From contig CAMZMU010000027.1 in assembly GCA_947311845.1 (NCBI GenBank), positions 42,310,853 to 42,374,852 of the forward strand: 64,000 bases of DNA, in the 5' to 3' direction. The translations under genes and the position numbers were made by a program. Under the pieces are notes generated by a model, which worked only from the letters and a program-made list of their open reading frames with translations, was not told the origin of the DNA and did not search any database. Below, piece by piece: positions 24,554 to 33,857 of the stretch. Position 1 is the first letter of the stretch, and every line of letters begins with the position of its first letter. The stretch is from Poa pratensis. Its lineage: Eukaryota > Streptophyta > Magnoliopsida > Poales > Poaceae.

Positions 24554-25588
24554 TGCAAAACGGGAGGCGGCGTTAGCGTCAGCAATCATTCAATGGCACA
24601 GTCTCATCAGCAAGTCAAGATTGAGTAGGAGAGGAAGTACATGAGGAGATGGCGAGTGAGGGGAGAATCATGTGAGAGGTGCGTCTGTTTGATTCTAGGA
24701 TTCGTTTGGCTTCTTCAGTGTGGGGTTTGAAGGAGGTTGGTTGGTTTGCTTTGCTTCTGGGGTTTCTAACCCTGCCCTTTGCTACTAGTGTTTCCGTGTG
24801 CTGTATTTTCCGGTGGGATAATGTGACGCTGATAAGAATGAACGGGAGTGAGGTGATGTAACTTTTTATACAGAAAAAAATCAGCAAATCGGTTGTGGCG
24901 TCTCGTCCTCTTCTCCAGCAAGATTGCTAGTGAATTCCCCTACCTAGAGAATAACCTTTTTCTAGCGGTCAATGGTGCATTGAGACTTGAGAACCGCTCA
25001 ATTTCCAATTTCAGGAGATAAAAGAGCACAAAAGGACTCCATGGGCGACAAACTTTTGAATTGTGGGTGAGAAAGCATAAACACTTTTAATTTGGAGCCA
25101 TATGGCATAAGAATCCACTGGACTTTTGTTTACCCCTGTTCTACAATTGGAAACGTTTGGCTACATGCTGCTCACGTGCGGTGTCCCCCCTTCACAGCTG
25201 AAAAGAACCAGACCGGGAGCGCTGCCGGGATAGCAGCCTGAAAGAGTGAAAGTTCGTCTTAAACCCCGAACGTGAATCTATACTATCTCAAGGATGAAAT
25301 TCAGAGAAAAAAGGCAGAACAAATTCGTAAAGTTCATGACTGATGGCCAGCTACTGCTTTTTTGGGGCAACCTGTGCTCGTGACGCTTGTTTCCGGGTAT
25401 AATTGGTGCTGCTAATCGCTTCTGTTTAAAGACTCTTAAGCCGCTTTCTGTTTGCTTTCTGCTGTCACTCTTTGTGCCGCACTAGAGAGCTACTAATCTG
25501 AATATATGATACATCGCCTTCAAAGGGGAAGGATAAAGAGACCTGGTTTTTCCTCTGGTAAAATTCCTGAGCTGAAAAAAAAACACAT
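24554..25588 (-). promoter_or_regulatory. 5' UTR intron and promoter region of callose synthase
   Basis: On the minus strand TTTTGCAG just upstream of the ATG looks like an intron acceptor in the leader. Further upstream the sequence is AT-rich with no gene. A LINE is inserted from 25603 onward, so the promoter is limited to roughly 1 kb of original DNA before the insertion. Confidence 0.4.
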
Positions 25589-25834
25589 GTGGTCCGTCTT
25601 ATTTTTTTTTAAGAAACTGTGGGGCAAAAGGTTTGCCTCATATATTAATTAAGAAGAGGATGCCCGGTTTATTAGCGGAAGAAACCGGGCGAAAACCATA
25701 CAACAAACACCAACAACACCAACACAACACCACATAGAGGAGCCTATACAACCACAAAGAGCAACACCAAAATGAAGCAACACCCAAAGCAACAAACTCC
25801 CTCTACCAATAACAACCGCGAGAAGACATCAACC

Positions 25835-26122
25835 CTAGGACACCGCATCTGCCGAAACTTTCTTTGCTAATCCCTTCTTTCTTCTATTGTCCCTCATAGA
25901 AGCCGTGCTGAGGGATTTCTCCACCTTCCTGATCAGGTCATCTGAAGCCTTCCATGTCAAGACGCAAGCAATATCCTTTCCATAACCAGGATTAGTTGCC
26001 TCTAAACACGCTAGTAAGCGGCAAATCTCTTTAGTAAAAAAAGCCTCAGAGATAGGATCCAACACTCCTCCACTATCCACACAGGGCAACGAGGCCACCG
26101 CCAAAGCCTTTAACGAGGCCAA
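25835..26122 (-). CDS. C-terminal continuation of LINE ORF1
   Basis: 95 codons, starting 3 bases after the ORF1 stop at 26126 and in the same frame, so the stop codon between may be a single mutation. It contains DPISEAFFTKEICRLLACLE and ends just before the 3' UTR. It could be the natural ORF1 end or the fused remnant of a deletion that removed ORF2. Confidence 0.5.
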   Translation of the reverse strand: MASLKALAVASLPCVDSGGVLDPISEAFFTKEICRLLACLEATNPGYGKDIACVLTWKASDDLIRKVEKSLSTASMRDNRRKKGLAKKVSADAVS

Positions 26123-26125
26123 AGA

Positions 26126-27445
26126 TTAATCCAAACTCGACTCATGAAACTCTGGTGTGATCGGCAGGGCCGGAGCCAAGATCCCACCTATATCCTCACC
26201 CTCAGAGGCAGTCATCACAACAAGCTGCGGTGACGGGCAGGGACTGCCATGAGGAGAGAAACAACCAAAGTGAAGTGATTCCTCAACCACAGACGACTTC
26301 TGCTCACCGAAGTCGAGCGGAAGCAAAGCCTCCCCCTGGACAATCCCCAGGCCATCAGAACCACATGCCTCCGTCGGCTGCAAAGGACCATCAACGCCTG
26401 CCAACAACAACTTGAGACTTGTCACCTCTTCACGAAGAGGGCGAGACGCCTCCTCAATACGTTCAGCGACTATCTGACAGAGCTCCAAACGTAGCAAGGC
26501 AAAGTGGGACTGGAAGACGGAGTCACTGATCTCCTCACAACACCTAGTAGAGGGTCTTGGCTGCAACGCAGGACAAGACGAAGAGTGGCACACAGCCTCG
26601 TTCAGACTCGGAGGCGACGAGGGACGACAAGTCGGAGCGGATGACAAACGGCTCCGCTGACAAGTAGCACGAGCGACCGGAGAACGAGCCCGAGCAACCG
26701 GAGAGTGAGAGCGTGCACGACAGAAACGCTCCTGATGATCAGGACGACGACATCGGATGCATCTGAAAGGCCCACGACATGAGCTGACCTGGTGTCCACG
26801 CTCGAGGCACCGAAAACACCTCCCTCGAGCCCAACGCCTGAAGGTGAGGCTACGGTCGAGACCTTCTTCTCGAAGCGGAGACAATGGCGCCCGGCTGGGA
26901 CGGCCGCCCTGACCCACCTCGATCCAGCCTTCCTCATCATCAATAGCGGCGGCAGCAGCAGAGATGCCACGGCATGGCTCCGCAAACACCTCCTCCGAGT
27001 CGGAAACATTGCCTTTGGAAGAGGCCAACGGCGTAGCAAACTCCTCACCATCGTGGTCCTCGACAGAGCACACCCCCGCAGAGATCGGGCCGCCCGAGGC
27101 AGTAGGCGGTAGCGACAAGAACCCGAGGCCCTCTATCAACACGGCAGGGTCAGACGAAGCGTCGAAGGTCATGGTGGCAGCCAGCGGCGTGCAGGGGGCC
27201 AGCAGCTCTTCCTCATCGTCATCAGAAGCAGAGGACCACGAAACATGGCGCGGCGCAGTGAAGTGCTGGGGGCGCTGCTCTTGTATGGAAGACACGGGGA
27301 CGAGCTTGTCGACCTTTGAACGTGGAGGCGGCACATGAACTTCATCACGACCCAGCACTGACCGGGGCGGCTGGGCGCTTGACGCGGGAGCCGTGGACTG
27401 GGGCGACGTCGACGACGACGACGAGCGGAGGAGGCCGGAAGGCAC
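26126..27445 (-). CDS. LINE ORF1 (gag-like) protein with CCHC zinc knuckles
   Basis: An open frame of 439 codons. The N-terminal half is Ser/Pro-rich and acidic. Near residues 205-250 lie CFRCLERGHQVSSC and CIRCRRPDHQERFC, two CX2CX4HX4C zinc knuckles as in plant LINE ORF1 proteins, expected to bind RNA. A leucine-rich helical segment follows (LLRLELCQIVAERIEEASRP). A related stretch continues at 25835-26122 after one stop codon. The true start may lie upstream in another frame near 27717, so the 5' part could be frameshifted. Function is transposon RNA binding, not a host role. Confidence 0.75.
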   Translation of the reverse strand: MPSGLLRSSSSSTSPQSTAPASSAQPPRSVLGRDEVHVPPPRSKVDKLVPVSSIQEQRPQHFTAPRHVSWSSASDDDEEELLAPCTPLAATMTFDASSDPAVLIEGLGFLSLPPTASGGPISAGVCSVEDHDGEEFATPLASSKGNVSDSEEVFAEPCRGISAAAAAIDDEEGWIEVGQGGRPSRAPLSPLREEGLDRSLTFRRWARGRCFRCLERGHQVSSCRGPFRCIRCRRPDHQERFCRARSHSPVARARSPVARATCQRSRLSSAPTCRPSSPPSLNEAVCHSSSCPALQPRPSTRCCEEISDSVFQSHFALLRLELCQIVAERIEEASRPLREEVTSLKLLLAGVDGPLQPTEACGSDGLGIVQGEALLPLDFGEQKSSVVEESLHFGCFSPHGSPCPSPQLVVMTASEGEDIGGILAPALPITPEFHESSLD

Positions 27446-28224
27446 CGGCAGCTGGCCGGAGGAGGCGCCGGCAAAGTGGGCGGGGCGACGGGCGGCGGAG
27501 AAAGACAGGCCGGCGCGGAGTCGAGCCGTCCCCGAACGGCCGGGCCGGCCTTGCGGCCGGCGAGGAAGGCCGCGGCGAGCGCGGCGGCTAGGGCAGGGGC
27601 GGTGAGCGACGGGGCCGGAGCGGCCGACGATGACGGCGAAGTTGCATGGAGGAGCTCGACGGAGAAGGACATGGCCGAAGGACGAAGAGCTGGGCGACCT
27701 GCGGGACTAGAGGACACGAGCGCGGAGCGCGGAACCCGGATCTGGTCTCAGCGGACGCGAGCGGTGCCAGAGCGGGGAGATCAGGGCGGCGGCGCGTTTG
27801 CCCGCGCGGCGCGGTCGCGAGAGCTCCCCATCCGGTCTCTTTACCAGGCTACGTTGTAAATTAAATCTCTTTAACAAGTGGTCCGTCTTATAAATGTGCA
27901 GAGGCCGCAAACACAAAACCCTAGGGTCTGCTAATCTTATGCAGCATGCTTGCAGATTTGAAATCCCGTGGTTCCTAAACTAGACGTTACTAGTGTGTAG
28001 TGACCCTAGTTTCTATTTTAATCAGCCGCACGCTGCTGTTGATTGCGTCCTCGCTGTAGCTTGACGCCATGACCAAAAAGGGGTTCCCTTACGTATCGCT
28101 CTTAGCGAGTCGTATCCTACAACTCGCCCGTGTAGATGTGTTCCGCGAGGCGGCCCATTAAGGCCACAAGGCCCATTGCGCAACGTTTCGATTCCGAAAA
28201 ATAATGTGATAATGGGCGGGGCTA

Positions 28225-28273
28225 GGATTCGAACCTGCACCCAGCACCTACGACCTGTTTGACCACATGATCA
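28225..28273 (-). ncRNA. tRNA-like pol III promoter boxes (element A, left)
   Basis: On the minus strand a B box GGTTCGAATCC (28225-28235, exact consensus) follows a degenerate A box TGATCATGTGG (28263-28273) at a normal spacing. The sequence does not fold as a full tRNA, so it is a tRNA-derived, SINE-like promoter rather than a tRNA gene. It reads outward to the left TIR. Confidence 0.6.
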
Positions 28274-28499
28274 AGAAAACGCACATACCTGTTTTGTACT
28301 ATGTCACACGCACGTTTTTTTTTTCGTTTTTTCTTTTTCGTTTTTCTTCATTTTTAATATTTTGATGATATAAATGTTTAAATTTAAAATTATATTGAAT
28401 CGAAAAAGTTCACATTTAAAATGTTTAGATTTTTGAAAAATATTTGTTGTAAATGGATCAAATTTTGCTGAAATTAACCATTTTAAAAAAATGAATATT

Positions 28500-29670
28500 T
28501 TTCAAACTAAACCATTTAAAAATGAACATTTTTCAAAATCAGAACAATTTTCAAAAAAGAACCATTTTAAAAAAAGAACGTTCTGAAAAATTGTTCCATT
28601 TTGAAAAATGTTCTGATTTTTAAAATGGTTCCGATTTTTAAAATGCTTCCGATTTTGAAATGGTTCCAATTTTGTAAACGGTTCCAAATGTGAAAATGGT
28701 TCCATTTTTTAAAATGGTTCCAATATTGAAAATGGTTTAGATTTTGCAAATGGTTCCGATTTTGAAAATGGTTCCAAATTTGAAAATGGTTCATTTTTTA
28801 AAATGGTTCCAATTTCGAAAATGGTTTCAAATTTAAAAATGTTTCAGATTTTGAAAATGGTTCCGATTTTGAAAATGGTTCCAATTTTTGAAAATGGTTC
28901 AGATTTTTGAAATGGTTCCAAATTGAAAATGGTTCATTTTTTAAAATGGTTCCAAATTGAAAATGGTTCATTGTTAAAAATGGTTCAGATTTTGAAAATG
29001 GTTCCAAATTTGAAAATGGTTCCGATTTTGAAAATGGTTCCAAATTTGCAAATAGGTCCGATTTTGAAAATGGTTCAGATTTTGAAATTGGTTCGAAATT
29101 GAAAATGGTTCATTTTTAAAAATGGTTCAGATTTTGAAATTGGTTCCAAATTGAAAATGGTTCAGATTTTGAAAATGGTTCCAAGTTTGAAAATTGTTCC
29201 AATTTTGAAAATGGTTCCAAATTTGCAAATAGGTCCGATTTTGAAAATGGTTCAGATTTTGAAATTGGTTCCAAATTGAAAATGGTTCATTTTAAAAATG
29301 GTTCAGATTTTGAAATTGGTTGCAAATTGAAAATGGTTCATTTTTTAAAATGGTTCAGATTTTGAAAATGGTTCCAAATTGAAAATGGTTCATTTTTTTA
29401 AATGGTTCGGATTTTGAAAATGGTTCCAAGTTTGAAAATTGTTCCAATTTTAAAAATGGTTCCAAATTGAAAATGGTTCAGATTTCGAAAATGGTTCCAA
29501 ATTGAAATTGGTTCATTTTAAAAAATGGTTCAGATTTAGAAAATGGTTCCAAGTTTGAAAATTGTTCTAATTTTGAAAATGGTTCCAAATTAAAAATGGT
29601 TCATTTTTAAAAATGGTTCAGAAAAAACAGAATCGAAAAAATGGTTCAGATTTTGAAAGTATGAAAAACG
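28500..29670. repeat. Degenerate AAAATGGTTCC tandem array
   Basis: About 1.2 kb of imperfect units of 15-22 bases built on GAAAATGGTTCC / AAATTGAAAATGGTTCA. The repeats produce long spurious open frames (rich in N, H, F). The same motif, in opposite orientation, makes the array in element B (47860-49150). Confidence 0.9.
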
Positions 29671-29674
29671 AATA

Positions 29675-32150
29675 TCTCCACTACTAATTCTTTTACTTGG
29701 TAAACTCTCAAGCGCTCACTCAAGCTACAGTGTTAGCTTTCTTGCTCATGATCTACTTCACATAGATACTAAGATAAAAACAGAACATTACTTCATGTTA
29801 AATTTTCATGACAAGTTATTTCTTTCGGCATATAAAAGAAAAACTATCTTCGATAATTTTTCATGATCTTTCAATTATATTTTTATGATGCATTTGCTAC
29901 TGACAGATATATGGAACTGGCATAGAGGACTGGAGGAAAAGAACAAGGAAATCAGCAAGGGGGATGCCAAATTCTACTGTCATTCTTGTAAAGGGATGTT
30001 TTACGGTCTTTGATTATCACAGAATTAACGATTACTATTTCGATTATAAAGCATGGGCTAACTTTTGTTTCTCATGTTTTTTGGTTTTTGTTTGCCCTAC
30101 TATGTGGTGCTCCTATACTCACGTTTGCGCTGTCTAAAATTTCAAAATAACAAAATTACCAATTTTAACATGAAAGGAGCAGTGCTATTAATTGATAAAC
30201 AAGCAACATATAACTCCTGAAATCATACCGTGTTGTAGCAGCAAGTCCTCTGCCTGACACCAAGACGAAAGCAAGGAGAGCATGCTCAGGGGTCTGGCCA
30301 TCCTTGTACCTGCCACAAAATCACCAGTGGTGGAGTCAATGATAACTTGATAACTTCAGAAGGAGCTGCTTCACACGTTAATTTTACAGTCAAGTGTTTA
30401 CAACCCCCAATGATTACACTAAGGTCCAACTACTTACCCAGGATGCCCCATATTTGCTTTCACTCTTTGGATCCAAGGTAGCACCTGACTCTCCCGGCAA
30501 AAACATCATGTATTCTAAAAAAAGGCACAAAGCACAATCAATCTGCTGCCTCTGCTCATCAATTATATACAGGAGCAAGAGAGATGCAGTAGCACAATAT
30601 TATACAAGCAAGTTCGATCTAGGCTTGTAGTTGGCACTTAGCTGCTTGAATAGGATGCTCTGCACCTTGTGGCCTGACTTTTGGTCTTGGAAGAACCGTT
30701 GACTGGTCACGTTGACTTCCTGCATATTTTGGTGAAACCATCAACACTATCTATTGGTTGCCCAAAATAAATGATTCTTACAGATAGTTCTCTGATCTCA
30801 AATATAAGCCAGAACATTAAGGGGATCTAACAATGCTATAACCAGAACTGACGAACCTTCTGAAGACGCGTTACCGTTGAAGTCTTGAAGAGGCGTGAAA
30901 GCGATGGACCCGGAGCAATGCATCCTCGCCGGCACCTCTCTGCGCTTGCTACGATTCGCCGGCGCTTTTCCCCCGGGAGGAGGAGGCAGGCGCCGTGGAG
31001 CCCTCCGGCCGCCGCCGCGAATCCGATGGAGACCTTCGTCAGTTTCTAGCTCGGGGTCGTCTGACCTGCCGCGAGCATGCCGAGCTTGGCGCCATCTGTT
31101 CTCCAAAGGATCTCCAGTTCCTCATAGGGATCTTATATGACCGGAAGGTACGAATATGGCGAAGAAGAGAACAGTTGTGTGCCGCCGGCATCAATAAAGG
31201 GCGAGGCAGCGCCGCAGCAGGGAGGCACGCAGGGAAGGTGTTGGCCGTCGCAGGCTCGCAATAGCGGTGGCGGGTGGGGAGGCAGGGAGTGGAGAGATCG
31301 TCACGCCGGCCGCGGGGGTGCAGTGGAAGGGGCGGCCCTCGGTGCCGGCGGCAGGGAGGCAGTGGAGCGGACGGTTCACGCGGCTGGAGGAGAGAGGGAG
31401 CTTGAGATAGAGTAGGATGGTGAGGACTGAGCATTGACTGATGTGTCCGATTTGGTTTTTTCTACACATCGGTTTTTTCTTTCTTCTTTTCGAGAGGACT
31501 GAGCGATGTGTTCATGGCACCTACTACCTTGTACATCAACTCTCCTTTATTTTCTTCTCCAGTTACCTCTTCGTGGTCGGCATGATTATCAATTTGAAGC
31601 TTGTAGAAATAGGCCAAATGCAAATATCTCTTGTTTCAGTTCAGAAAAAATAATATTGTTAGGGATTTCATTTGGTCCAGTTAATGATAAGATATTAAAC
31701 ATCATGTTTGCTTGTAAATTTTTATATATTCTAGGGAGTAATACGTTGATAATTGTTAATCAACGATATTGAAAATTGTATCATTAAATTTTGTAATGAC
31801 GTAGGTCATCATGTGATTTTTTTTTACGACGAAGGTCATCTTATTGTTTGTGGATGTTAAACTCTATGGAGTACTTTACGGGAGGTATTTTGTTCAACAT
31901 TGGCGATATACAATATTCTTGTCGTGGAACGAGAAATTATTGTCACATAAAGAGATGTATAGCTTTGAACTGGTGTTAAATTGTAATATTTCTGTAAGTG
32001 ACAACTACTATTTTATGATTTGTGGATTTAAGTGATACAATCGTGCATGCATTTTATGTTATCATTGTTATAAAATTAAAAATATGGCTCTGATAACTAA
32101 AAAGACAAATTATATTTTGAAGACGTGCGTTGCACGTGCACGGCTACTAG
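29675..32150 (+). mobile_element. Helitron, complete non-autonomous, 2.48 kb
   Basis: Starts TCTCCACTACTAATTCTTTT at 29675 and ends CTAG at 32150, with the hairpin ACGTGC-GTT-GCACGT at 32123-32137, 13 bases inside the end. It is flanked by A (29674) and T (32151). It is inserted in the array of Mutator-like element A, so it is younger than that element. No helicase is encoded. A GC-rich island at 30890-31430 with coding-like composition (starting near MDPEQCILAGTSLRLLRFAG) may be a captured exon; the parent gene was not recognised. Confidence 0.85.
30895..31140 (+). pseudogene. GC-rich gene-like island in Helitron
   Basis: Sharp GC rise compared with the AT-rich Helitron body. Two overlapping frames look coding-like, one from 30895 and one from 30995 ending ICSPKDLQFLIGILYDRKVR, followed by a GT that could be a splice donor. 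This resembles a first exon of a host gene with a frameshift. No family was recognised. Confidence 0.25.
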
Positions 32151-32338
32151 TTTTTAAAATAAAGTAAAAGAAACTAAAATAAATAATAAAACAAAAAAAG
32201 AAATAAAAAAGAAAGAAGAAAACGGTTAACAAAAAGAAACAGAAACAGAAAAGAAAAAAGGAAAAGAAAAAGAAACAAAAACAGAAGAAAGAAAACAATA
32301 TAATGATTAAAAAAGAAAGTTCAGCACGAACGCCGTTG

Positions 32339-32393
32339 TGGCCTAGTGGTTGTGCACTATGACCCCGTCGTTCGTGATCTGTGGTTCGAATCC
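32339..32393 (+). ncRNA. tRNA-like pol III promoter boxes (element A, right)
   Basis: A box TGGCCTAGTGG (32339-32349) and B box GGTTCGAATCC (32383-32393) both match the pol III consensus and are 44 bases apart start to start. The T stem pairs for only two bases, so it is not a working tRNA. It follows a 150-base purine tract and reads outward to the right TIR. Confidence 0.7.
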
Positions 32394-32398
32394 TGCCT

Positions 32399-33293
32399 CG
32401 TGCGGAGGCCAACATATTTTCTTTTCTTTTCTTTCTCTATACAGAAAAACTGATGGGCCGGCCCGCTAAGAAATCGTACGCGGGCGAGTCCTAACTCGGA
32501 CTCGCAACGGGCGATAAATAGGGTTTGCGCCAAAAAGGTCCAACGCACGCTGCAGAGGAATATCTACATCAGTTAGAATGGCGAGTGGGCCATCGTACCA
32601 CCGTGGGCGGGCCCGCTCAATGCTCAGCTTTGCGAGCCCGAGGCGCCACCAGATCAACACGATCCGGGCCACTGGAACGTGGGCCAGGAGAGTGGAACCC
32701 ACCCAGGATTTTACCAGCACCGAAAACGGCAGCAAAATATGGCGACATCCTAGGGGAAAATGCCAGACGCCGCCTGGTGTGGGTGGCGCACGAGCAGTGC
32801 AAAAAACTACGGGACTGCCACTGAGCCCCACTCGGCTCGGATGGCCCGCGTGCGGAGGCCAACATATTTTCTTTTCTTTTCTTTCTCTATACAGAAAAAC
32901 TGATGGGCCGGCCCGCTAAGAAATCGTACGCGGGCGAGTCCTAACTCGGACTCGCAACGGGCGATAAATAGGGTTTGCGCCAAAAAGGTCCAACGCACGC
33001 TGCAGAGGAATATCTACATCAGTTAGAATGGCGAGTGGGCCATCGTACCACCGTGGGCGGGCCCGCTCAATGCTCAGCTTTGCGAGCCCGAGGCGCCACC
33101 AGATCAACACGATCCGGGCCACTGGAACGTGGGCCAGGAGAGTGGAACCCACCCAGGATTTTACCAGCACCGGAAACGGCAGCAAAATATGGCGACATCC
33201 TAGGGGAAAATGCCAGACGCCGCCTGGTGTGGGTGGCGCACGAGCAGTGCAAAAAACTACGGGACTGCCACTGAGCCCCACTCGGCTCGGATG
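32399..33293. repeat. 450-bp tandem duplication containing the right TIR of element A
   Basis: Copy 1 (32399-32843) and copy 2 (32849-33293) are identical apart from one clear substitution (GAAAACGG at 32719 against GGAAACGG at 33169). The unit begins just after the tRNA-like boxes and includes the right TIR and the target duplication of Mutator-like element A, so this terminus now exists twice (copies at 32529 and 32979). Open frames on the opposite strand are not recognised. Confidence 0.95.
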
Positions 33294-33321
33294 ACGGCGG
33301 ACCAGTTCCGAGCTTGGGGAG

Positions 33322-33616
33322 GCCCCCGGCCGATACTGCTTCTTCGGCATCAGATCCAGCTCCACGGAGTTGGTGGATACTGCGGCTCGTCAACGTCTTC
33401 AGGCTAGGAGCTCTTCTGCTCCCGCGGTGGGTGTTCTTGGTGGCTGGCTTCTTCGGCGTCTTCGACGGTGGAGGGACGGCGTGCCGGGCGACCTGGAGGT
33501 TGAAGATGGAGTGTGCCAGCGCTGTTCTTCGCTTCTTCTCTGTTCTTTCTTTGCTTGTATTTCGATGTGTAAGGCTCCTTTTTTTCGTATGAATACAAGT
33601 ATGAAAAATAAAAAAA
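33322..33616 (+). mobile_element. Poly(A) retroposon with imperfect target duplication
   Basis: An insert of about 295 bp ends in AAAAATAAAAAAAA. It is flanked by GTTCCGAGCTTGGGGA (from 33304) and GTTCCAAGCTTGGGAA (from 33617), which differ at two or three bases. The body looks like a LINE 3' end or processed transcript end, with GTGTAAGGCTCC before the tail. No protein is recognised. Confidence 0.5.
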
Positions 33617-33857
33617 AGTTCCAAGCTTGGGAAACCTCCAAGCTAACGGCGATTTGGGGACCGGTGGGTAGGAAGAATCAGGTTTAGAGATTAGAAGTCT
33701 CACCTGACGAATCGACCAGCGGCGAGGAGCGGCCCTCTGTCGCCGTTGAGAACCTTGGCTGCTACTGATGCGGCAGCGGCTTAATCTTCTCGTATTGACA
33801 TCTGATTAAAGAGAGTGAATCAGAGAAAGGGGGGGTTGGTATCTGAGAAACGAGGAA

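Larger units (their letters stand above)
25603..27877 (-). mobile_element. LINE (RIL) carrying only ORF1, 14-bp target duplication
   Basis: Perfect direct repeats GTGGTCCGTCTTAT at 25589-25602 and 27878-27891 bracket the element. On the minus strand it runs from 27877 to an A-rich tail at 25603-25612. Just inside the tail is a hairpin GCCCGGTTTC...AAACCGGGC, typical of grass LINE 3' ends. The ORF1 product (26126-27445 plus a continuation at 25835-26122) is present, but there is no endonuclease or reverse transcriptase: ORF1 runs directly into the 3' UTR. A perfect duplication means recent insertion, presumably mobilised in trans. Confidence 0.85.
28082..32529. mobile_element. Mutator-like element A with tRNA-like heads and GGTTCC array (interrupted by Helitron)
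   Basis: Perfect 9-bp direct repeats CCAAAAAGG at 28073-28081 and 32530-32538 bracket it. The terminal inverted repeats are diverged: left GGTTCCCTTACGTATCGC..., right (read inward) CGCAAACCCTATTTATCGCC..., both then running into GCGAGTC. Order from left: TIR, tRNA-like boxes on the minus strand (28225-28273), pyrimidine tract (28310-28360), degenerate array of AAAATGGTTCC units (about 28500-29670), Helitron (29675-32150), purine tract (32160-32310), tRNA-like boxes on the plus strand (32339-32393), TIR. Original size is about 1.97 kb without the Helitron. No transposase is encoded. Element B at 47459-49609 shares its terminal 12 bases and architecture. Confidence 0.8.

Noticed and set aside
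28225..28273. A genuine tRNA gene
   Set aside because: A and B boxes are present but the acceptor and T stems do not pair, here and at 32339 and 49461.
28502..29043. Asn/His/Phe-rich open frames in the GGTTCC arrays (also 48025-49046)
   Set aside because: Produced by a degenerate tandem repeat with few stops; no protein character.
28500..29670. CRISPR array
   Set aside because: Repeats are degenerate, without unique spacers of constant size, and the genome is plant nuclear.
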